64,000 bases of DNA from Sphingorhabdus sp. EL138 (GTDB taxonomy: Bacteria > Pseudomonadota > Alphaproteobacteria > Sphingomonadales > Sphingomonadaceae). Shown in pieces: positions 58,189 through 64,000 of the stretch. Positions within the stretch are counted from its first letter, which is position 1. Each line of letters starts with the position of its first letter. Made by a program: the position numbers and the translations under genes. The notes below the pieces were generated by a model. The model ran no database searches, was not told where the DNA came from, and worked only from the letters and a program-made list of their open reading frames with translations. The stretch lies in the NCBI RefSeq assembly GCF_945882965.1, contig NZ_CAMCWY010000004.1, positions 62,001 through 126,000 of the forward strand, written 5' to 3'.

Positions 58189-58320
58189 CACCTCCAACCG
58201 TCACGCCGAACTTGTTCACGGCCACTTGTCCGTCGCACCAGCGCAGGCTGGTGCCTATCACGTGTGTTTGGATACACCGAAAGGCGAGATAGGCCCCAGC
58301 CTGCGCTGGGGAACGGGTTT
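58189..58320. repeat. Composite of a family-1 fragment and family-2 repeat, copy 4
   Basis: A truncated family-1 end (CGTCACGCCGAACTTGTTCA) runs straight into a family-2 unit with arms CGTCGCACCAGCGCAGGCTG and CCCCAGCCTGCGCTGGGGAA. It fills the gap between the small membrane protein and nitroreductase genes and suggests one element inserted into or beside another. Confidence 0.7.
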
Positions 58321-58328
58321 GGGGTTTG

Positions 58329-59000
58329 CTAAAACCCGTCCCAGCGGATCGCCTGGTCAATCTCCACGCGAGGGACATTGAAGTTGTTCACGGCGGCGTC
58401 TGCATCACGATAACCAATGGCCATGCCGCAGAAGAAGATGTGCGCATCATCAATGTTCAGTAATTCCCGCATTGTCATGCCGTACATCGCCCATATTTCC
58501 TGCGCGCAACTGTCAAGGCCCTCTTCGCGCAGCAACAGCATCACGGTTTGCAGCCACATGCCCATGTCGGACCATTGCGGCGGGCCCATGTATTTGGCCG
58601 TGTAGGTGAATAATTGCACCGGCGCACCAAAGCTGTCCCAGTTTTTCATCATCTGTGCAACGCGGCCAGCGCCATCTTCGCGCGCCAAGCCAAGCGCGTC
58701 GAACATTGCCTTGCCGACCCCGCGCCGTTGGTCTTCGTACCGGCCCTCAAGGCCCTTGGGATAGATGTCATATTCATGGCCATCGCCCATCGGCGCAGTG
58801 GTGGCTTTCGCCTTAATTTTGGCGGTGAGGTCAGCCAGCGGCGCGCCTGTGAGGATGACGGCATTCCAAGGCTGCGTATTGCCGCCCGAGGGCGAACGCT
58901 GCGCCTTGGCAAGCACGCGTTCGAGTATCGCCTGATCAACGGGTTTATCCAGAAATTGCCGGACAGAGCGGCGGCTGGCGACAGCTTCGGTGACGTTCAT
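58329..59000 (-). CDS. Nitroreductase family FMN protein
   Basis: 223 residues. FMN-binding SRRSVRQFLDKPV, PSGGNTQPWNAVIL and the late IGYRDADAAVNNFNVPRV segment match NfsB/PnbA-like nitroreductases, which reduce nitroaromatics or quinones with NAD(P)H. A perfect 18-base palindrome lies 18 bases upstream of the start. Confidence 0.9.
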   Translation of the reverse strand: MNVTEAVASRRSVRQFLDKPVDQAILERVLAKAQRSPSGGNTQPWNAVILTGAPLADLTAKIKAKATTAPMGDGHEYDIYPKGLEGRYEDQRRGVGKAMFDALGLAREDGAGRVAQMMKNWDSFGAPVQLFTYTAKYMGPPQWSDMGMWLQTVMLLLREEGLDSCAQEIWAMYGMTMRELLNIDDAHIFFCGMAIGYRDADAAVNNFNVPRVEIDQAIRWDGF

Positions 59001-59017
59001 TTATATTTCCCGGCAGG

Positions 59018-59035
59018 TTTAATCGTTTGATTAAA
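59018..59035. promoter_or_regulatory. Palindrome TTTAATCGTTTGATTAAA before the nitroreductase gene
   Basis: Seven-base perfect arms with a GTTT centre. The core GATTAAATCA also occurs in the dyad at 27437-27462. Candidate operator of a TetR-type regulator. Confidence 0.45.
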
Positions 59036-59064
59036 TCATATTATGCGGCGTGCGAAAGGCAAGC

Positions 59065-60870
59065 TTATTCCTCGTCAAACAACCCAGCCAGTTGCTCAAT
59101 CATCGTCCCGCCCAATTGCTCAACGTCCATGATCGTGACCGCACGTTTGTAGTAGCGCGTCACGTCATGGCCGATGCCGATGGCGACCAGTTGCACGGGG
59201 CTGCGCGTTTCGATCATTTCGATAACTTTGCGCAAATGCTGTTCAAGATAACCGCCATGGTTGACCGACAAGGTGCTGTCGTCCACCGGCGCGCCGTCCG
59301 AAATGACCATCAATATGCGGCGGTCTTCGGCGCGGGCGATCAGGCGGTTGTGCGCCCAAAGCAATGCCTCTCCGTCGATATTTTCTTTCAGCAGACCTTC
59401 GCGCATCATCAGGCCCAGATTGCGTTTGGCGTGCCGCCAAGGCTCATCGGCTTTTTTATAGATGATGTGGCGCAGGTCGTTGAGGCGGCCGGGCATTGGC
59501 TGGCGTCCGGCGGTGAGCCAGTCTTCCCGCGCTTGCCCGCCTTTCCACGCACGCGTGGTGAAGCCCAATATTTCGGTTTTGACGCCGCACCGTTCCAACG
59601 TGCGCGCCAATATGTCAGCGCTGATCGCCGCAATGCTGATCGGCCGTCCGCGCATTGAGCCGCTATTGTCGATCAGCAAGGTTACCACGGTATCGCGGAA
59701 ATCGGTCTCGCGTTCGATTTTGTAGGACAAAGAGCTTCCGGGTGAGACCACGATGCGCGCAAGCCGCGCGGCGTCGATCATGCCTTCTTCTTGGTCAAAA
59801 TCCCAACTGCGGTTTTGTTGTGCCATCAGGCGGCGTTGCAGGCGGTTGGCGAGTTTTGTCACCACCGATTGCAGGTTCGACAATTGTTGGTCGAGATAGG
59901 CGCGCAGCCGGTTCAGCTCTTCTTCGTCGGCAAGTTCAGTTGCGGTGATCGTTTCGTCAAATTTGGTCGACCAAATCTTGTAATCGCTCTGCGGCAGATG
60001 GTCCCAATTGCGGCGCTGCGGCGTGACAGGCTGCATGCCGTCATCCCCCATTTCGCCGTCGGCGCCGTCCTGATCATCCATGTCTTCGCCGTCATAATCG
60101 GCCTCAGTCTCTTCGCCTTCGCCTTGCTGCGGCTCCGCTCGGGCTTCGGCTTGGCCAGCTTCGCCTTCGCCATCATCTTCGCTGTCGCCGCCTTGGTCTT
60201 GGCTGTCCTCGGCATCGTCGCCGCCTTCGGACGGATCGATATTACCTTCGGTGAGGTTCAGATGCTCCAGCATGGACTGAGTCAGCGCGGCAAAGGCGCT
60301 TTGATCGTCCAACGCAAGCGCAAGCGCATCCAAATCACTGCCAGCATTCTCCTCAATCCAACCGCGCAGCATATCCACGCCAGCGGCGGCACCGGCTGGC
60401 ACAAGCGCGCCGGTCAGCCGTTCGCGCACGATCAGGGATAATGCCGTGGAAATGGGCACTTCATCAGGGGCTTGTGCGCGGGAAATCGGATCAGTGCGCA
60501 TTTTCAGTTCAAGCGCATGGCCAAGATTTGCGGCAATTCCCGCCATATTGCGTGATCCCAGCGCCTCAATCCGCGCATTTTCCACGGCGTCAAAGGCTGC
60601 ACCTGCAATGACTTCGGATGGACGTAATGCGGCGTGGCGGGCGGGATTATGATGCTTCAACTTCAACGCAAAGCTGTCGGCAAAGCCGCGTGCCTCGGCC
60701 ACTTGATCGGGCGGAAGCAGGCGGCCCGGCATGGGTACCTTGAAATTCTTGCCCGCCTGGCTTGGCGCATCGGCGGTGAAGGCCAATTCCACCTCTGGCT
60801 CATGCGCGAGCGCACGGGCGGTGCCGGTCAGCACTTGTTTGAATAGTTCAAGAGGGGTTTCGTTTGACAT
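59065..60870 (-). CDS. cobT: CobT-type von Willebrand factor A protein (cobaltochelatase subunit family)
   Basis: 601 residues. The N-terminal helical half is followed by a long acidic segment ([23 protein letters not shown] and onward, about 230-300) and a C-terminal VWA domain with the MIDAS motif DNSGSMRG. This is the CobT layout: with the AAA+ ring CobS it drives CobN, which inserts cobalt into hydrogenobyrinic acid diamide. cobN is not in the window, and in some alphaproteobacteria CobST occurs without cobalamin genes. ATG 60870 overlaps the upstream gene stop by one base. Confidence 0.9.
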   Translation of the reverse strand: MSNETPLELFKQVLTGTARALAHEPEVELAFTADAPSQAGKNFKVPMPGRLLPPDQVAEARGFADSFALKLKHHNPARHAALRPSEVIAGAAFDAVENARIEALGSRNMAGIAANLGHALELKMRTDPISRAQAPDEVPISTALSLIVRERLTGALVPAGAAAGVDMLRGWIEENAGSDLDALALALDDQSAFAALTQSMLEHLNLTEGNIDPSEGGDDAEDSQDQGGDSEDDGEGEAGQAEARAEPQQGEGEETEADYDGEDMDDQDGADGEMGDDGMQPVTPQRRNWDHLPQSDYKIWSTKFDETITATELADEEELNRLRAYLDQQLSNLQSVVTKLANRLQRRLMAQQNRSWDFDQEEGMIDAARLARIVVSPGSSLSYKIERETDFRDTVVTLLIDNSGSMRGRPISIAAISADILARTLERCGVKTEILGFTTRAWKGGQAREDWLTAGRQPMPGRLNDLRHIIYKKADEPWRHAKRNLGLMMREGLLKENIDGEALLWAHNRLIARAEDRRILMVISDGAPVDDSTLSVNHGGYLEQHLRKVIEMIETRSPVQLVAIGIGHDVTRYYKRAVTIMDVEQLGGTMIEQLAGLFDEE

Positions 60871-62066
60871 TAATCGGACAATCTCTTGCACATAGCGGCA
60901 ATGTCTTCCTTCGTCGGCTTTACTGGCGCGCGCAGAGTGAAGACATGTTCATCCTTGGTCGCCACGCGGTCCTCTGTCGTGCGCGCACCATTCACGACAG
61001 CGGCAAAGTCCTTACACACCGCAAAGCTGCGCAAATAATCGCTATGGCCAACCCTATCGCCGGACACGTCTGTTGTGTCGATAATGGTGAAGCCGGTTTT
61101 GGCAGGCTCCGTCTGATATTTTGACTTAGTTGCAAAGCAGCGTTGCGGCAGACCCTTTGCCTTTAAATCCTTAGCCTCAAAGGGGTTGAAGCAAAAAGGC
61201 GATCCTAAGCGCGGATAGCCATGCACCGCGCGCGATAAGGCCAGCGCGCGGTCGCTGAGCGATGCATAGACGGTCACGTGCCGGTCGTTATTCACGCGTC
61301 TTGCGGCAAGAACCTCTTCCGCGATGTCGCGTTCAAAATCTTCGCGATCCACATCGGGTGCGGCCAATACAATATTGGAAATATTGCTGGAATCGGCGTC
61401 GGTCGATGTGCGGTCAACATAATCGATTGCCGGAATAACAAGCCGCGCGCCAAGCGAATGGGAAACAACAACGATTTCCTTGACCCACTCCGTCCGCGCC
61501 AATTTGGCAAGGAAATTGCGGAAATTGCGCTCGTCCCAATACATGTTGGTTTCATCAACGGCGTAGCTCAGCAAATTGCCCTGTGAGGGCCAGCTATAAT
61601 GAATGATTGGCCCATCAAAATTGCCCATCGCGCCAATTTGCACAGCGTCGCGCGCCGTAGTTGCCAGCGTTTCGCGATAGCCATGGACATATAACAGCAC
61701 ACGGCCCTTGCGCAGGTTCGCCGCATCACGCAGGCCATCCCACCATGCATCCTCTGGTTGGAATGCAAGTGGCACAACCACTTGCGCATCGCCCTTTGCA
61801 GGCTTTATCTTTTGCGGTGGTGCAAAGCGGGCGTAACGTAACCGATCGGCCCGGTGATTGGTCAGGATGATAGTGTCGCCGCGGCAGTCGGGCAGGCGGC
61901 TCGTAACAATGAAATGGTCTTTTCCGGCTATCGCTGCGCTGTCATTCTGCGCCGGGTTGCAACGCGGATTTTCCGCCAGCGTGCTGTGCGGCACATCGCC
62001 ATATGCGACGGCCACAGTGCAACCAGACAGGAGCATTGGCAAAAGCAGGAGAGAAAGCTTGCGCAT
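60870..62066 (-). CDS. DUF900-type alpha/beta hydrolase lipoprotein
   Basis: 398 residues. A lipoprotein signal ends LLSGC (Cys16), so it is probably membrane-tethered in the periplasm. The DUF900-like hydrolase fold has [10 protein letters not shown], the nucleophile elbow SHSLGARLV and a C-terminal histidine near VGHSDYL. Substrate unknown. It sits between the peroxiredoxin and cobT with one-base overlaps on both sides, so all are one transcript. Confidence 0.83.
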   Translation of the reverse strand: MRKLSLLLLPMLLSGCTVAVAYGDVPHSTLAENPRCNPAQNDSAAIAGKDHFIVTSRLPDCRGDTIILTNHRADRLRYARFAPPQKIKPAKGDAQVVVPLAFQPEDAWWDGLRDAANLRKGRVLLYVHGYRETLATTARDAVQIGAMGNFDGPIIHYSWPSQGNLLSYAVDETNMYWDERNFRNFLAKLARTEWVKEIVVVSHSLGARLVIPAIDYVDRTSTDADSSNISNIVLAAPDVDREDFERDIAEEVLAARRVNNDRHVTVYASLSDRALALSRAVHGYPRLGSPFCFNPFEAKDLKAKGLPQRCFATKSKYQTEPAKTGFTIIDTTDVSGDRVGHSDYLRSFAVCKDFAAVVNGARTTEDRVATKDEHVFTLRAPVKPTKEDIAAMCKRLSD

Positions 62067-62602
62067 TACTTCCGCTTAGCGTTCGCCGCATGCCATGCCT
62101 TTACTGCGTTCAGCGCGCCGGACACATGGCCCTTCACGCCAAGCTGCGCATAAGCAAAAAGCACCTTGCCATCGGGCGCGATGACATAAGTCGTGCGGTT
62201 GGTGCCGCCCATCATGGGCATACTGACCGCGTAATTTTTAATCATGGGCTTGGTCGCAATACCGACCATAAACTTGTTGCGGCAGGCCTCAACCGAAAAG
62301 CGCTTTAGCGTCTCCAGATTGTCCGCCGACATGCCAACAATCGACGCGCCATAAGCGGCAAAGTCGTCGGCGGATTCGGAAAATTCATGCGCCTCAACCG
62401 TGCAGCCTGATGTGAATGCCTTTGGATAGAAATACAGCACCACTGGCCCGTTTTTCAACGCTTTGTTCAGGTTGAAGGTGTCGGCCTTGCCGGCCAGCAC
62501 GGCTTGCGTCGTGAAATCGGTTGCGCGTGTCCCGGGTTTCAGCGCGGCAAATGCCGGGGATGCGGAAATCATCAGCGCAAGTGCAATTGCGAAGCGTTTC
62601 AT
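62066..62602 (-). CDS. Exported peroxiredoxin (AhpC/TSA, BCP-like)
   Basis: 178 residues. Signal peptide MKRFAIALALMISASPAFAA with cleavage after AFA. The peroxidatic motif PxxxTxxC appears as PKAFTSGC with Cys67. It would reduce peroxides in the periplasm; its reductant is unknown. GAAGGAA precedes ATG 62602. Confidence 0.87.
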   Translation of the reverse strand: MKRFAIALALMISASPAFAALKPGTRATDFTTQAVLAGKADTFNLNKALKNGPVVLYFYPKAFTSGCTVEAHEFSESADDFAAYGASIVGMSADNLETLKRFSVEACRNKFMVGIATKPMIKNYAVSMPMMGGTNRTTYVIAPDGKVLFAYAQLGVKGHVSGALNAVKAWHAANAKRK

Positions 62603-62641
62603 AATGCGTTCCTTCAACTGAGGCGGCGAAATAGCCGGTAG

Positions 62642-63637
62642 TTACTTTGCTTTGCCAACGACACTTTCCGGCAGATCTTGGCCAAAAACGCGCTGGTAAT
62701 ATTCGGCGACCAAGGCGCGTTCCGCGTCATCGCATTTGTTGAGGAATGACAGGCGGAAGGCAAAACCGACATTTTTGAAAATCGCAGTATTCTGGGCCCA
62801 GGTGATGACCGTGCGCGGGCTCATGACCGTCGAGATATCACCATTGATGAAGCCCTGCCGAGTCATTTCGGCGACCTTCACCATATTGGCAACCTCTGTC
62901 GCATCGGTGCCTGTCGCCTTGGCCAAAACGATTTCGCTTTCGACCTGCGCGGGAAGGTAGTTGAGACCGACCACAATATTCCATCGGTCCATCTGGCCTT
63001 GGTTGATTGCTTGGGTGCCATGATACAGGCCGCTGGTATCGCCAAGCCCTACGGTGTTGGCGGTGGCAAATAGGCGGAAATAGGGGTTGGGGCGAATGAC
63101 GCGGTTTTGGTCGAGCAGGGTCAGCTTGCCTTCGGTTTCCAACACGCGCTGGATCACGAACATCACGTCAGGGCGGCCAGCATCATATTCGTCAAACACC
63201 AATGCCGTCGGCGTCTGCAACGCCCAAGGCAACAGGCCTTCGCGGAATTCGGTCACTTGCTGCCCATCGCGTAAAACAATGGCATCACGGCCTATAAGGT
63301 CGATACGGCTGATATGCGCGTCCAAATTGATACGGATGCAGGGCCATTTCAGACGCGCGGCAACCTGTTCAATATGGGTGGATTTGCCCGTGCCATGATA
63401 ACCCTGCACCATCACGCGGCGGTTATGGGCAAAGCCAGCAAGGATCGCGAGGGTGGTGTCGGGGTCAAACACATAGCTATCGTCGGTGTCGGGCACACGT
63501 TCGTCGGCAATAGAGAAAGCCGGGCATTCCATATCCACATCAATACCGAACAATTCGCGCACGCTGACCACTTTGTCAGGGGCGGCGAGGATGGTCGTGT
63601 CGCGGCTGTCGGGTTGGATATCTGGGATGTCAGTCAT
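62642..63637 (-). CDS. cobS: CobS-type AAA+ ATPase (cobaltochelatase subunit family)
   Basis: 331 residues, MoxR-related AAA+ protein. Walker [15 protein letters not shown], Walker [13 protein letters not shown], and sensor region [19 protein letters not shown], typical of CobS. Partner of CobT, but separated from it by two envelope-protein genes. The J-domain gene ends 10 bases upstream, the usual neighbour of cobS. Confidence 0.93.
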   Translation of the reverse strand: MTDIPDIQPDSRDTTILAAPDKVVSVRELFGIDVDMECPAFSIADERVPDTDDSYVFDPDTTLAILAGFAHNRRVMVQGYHGTGKSTHIEQVAARLKWPCIRINLDAHISRIDLIGRDAIVLRDGQQVTEFREGLLPWALQTPTALVFDEYDAGRPDVMFVIQRVLETEGKLTLLDQNRVIRPNPYFRLFATANTVGLGDTSGLYHGTQAINQGQMDRWNIVVGLNYLPAQVESEIVLAKATGTDATEVANMVKVAEMTRQGFINGDISTVMSPRTVITWAQNTAIFKNVGFAFRLSFLNKCDDAERALVAEYYQRVFGQDLPESVVGKAK

Positions 63638-63647
63638 GTTATTCTCG

Positions 63648-64000
63648 TCAAATGAAAGCGGGCGAAGTTTTAAGGTGCGTATAGGCAGCAATCACGTCTT
63701 GCAAAGCCTTTTCATAAGAGCGGTTGCCGCCATTTTTGTCGGGATGATAGGCGCGAACCTTCCCCGAATAGGCGCTACGCAAGGCGCGGCGGTCGGCATC
63801 CTCGCTAAGCCCTAGCGTCCGCAACGCTTTGCGGTCCTCCAGCGACAGAAAATGACCATCGGCACGCTCTTTGGGCAGGCGGGACCGGAACCGGGTGGAA
63901 ATGGCATCCAGAGGGTCTTTAAAATCCGCCCATTTCGGCGGCGAGTCGACATTGCCATTGGAGCGAAACGCGCGGGTCTCACTTGGCCAGAATTGCACCG
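63648..64000 (-). CDS. J-domain protein (5' partial at window edge)
   Basis: The visible C-terminal part is about 116 residues and runs off the window. It holds a J-domain at the end: [36 protein letters not shown] with the HPD tripeptide, which stimulates DnaK ATPase. Homologues next to cobS are near 200 residues, so the ATG at 63998 is probably internal. Confidence 0.8.
   Translation of the reverse strand, partial: VQFWPSETRAFRSNGNVDSPPKWADFKDPLDAISTRFRSRLPKERADGHFLSLEDRKALRTLGLSEDADRRALRSAYSGKVRAYHPDKNGGNRSYEKALQDVIAAYTHLKTSPAFI

Overview
The window looks like a chromosomal segment of an alphaproteobacterium, most likely a sphingomonad of the Sphingorhabdus/Sphingopyxis type. The grounds are a complete Entner-Doudoroff operon with no phosphofructokinase in view, alphaproteobacterial marker families (TrcR/DUF1013, ATP12, SspB-alpha, DUF1192, a DksA with one zinc-finger cysteine) and dense, mostly housekeeping gene content with many 1-4 base overlaps between genes. 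I saw no rRNA, tRNA, CRISPR array, prophage or transposase.

Layout. 1-1764: the 3' end of a thiamine-diphosphate dehydrogenase gene overlapping a malonyltransferase-like gene. 1879-7460: zwf-edd-glk-eda-pgl. 7461-15393: PilZ protein, dksA, serS-surE, rimO, and an acyltransferase/DUF1295 pair divergent from a ketoacyl synthase III. 15420-22640: an interrupted pspC with a 39-residue small protein beside it, recF and clpA converging on a strong hairpin, an oxidoreductase, an alpha/beta hydrolase and trcR. 22690-31254: a lipid/acyl-CoA type block (metallo-hydrolase, acyl-CoA ligase, dinB, TetR regulator with a candidate operator, DUF1330, NMO-like flavoprotein, TIGR03084 and DUF2855 proteins). 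31384-33104: riboflavin genes, the first fused to a DNA-binding domain. 33109-38037: methylcrotonyl-CoA carboxylase with MaoC hydratase and CitE-like lyase. 38162-48199: aconitase, crcB, rlu, ATP12, gmk, fumC, sspB. 48293-51267: hisBHAF. 51521-53732: groESL under a heat-shock promoter and CIRCE. 53812-63998: cysS, a desaturase, a nitroreductase and a cobT/cobS/J-domain block.

Themes. Central carbon metabolism is prominent: glucose goes through the Entner-Doudoroff route, and aconitase and fumarase serve the TCA cycle. The carboxylase, hydratase and lyase cluster resembles the mycobacterial leucine/itaconate set and would deliver acetyl-CoA and acetoacetate. Protein quality control appears as ClpA, SspB, GroESL and a J-domain protein.

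The most unusual layer is not genic. At least six families of palindromic intergenic repeats are scattered from 36.5 to 58.3 kb. They cluster between his genes and around groESL, supply the Shine-Dalgarno sequence of some genes, and in one case sit in frame inside cysS, adding about 35 residues. Other points worth a second look are the HTH-RibB fusion with paired palindromes upstream, the pspC nonsense codon, an amidohydrolase tail remnant and a shared palindrome upstream of the DUF1330 and nitroreductase genes.
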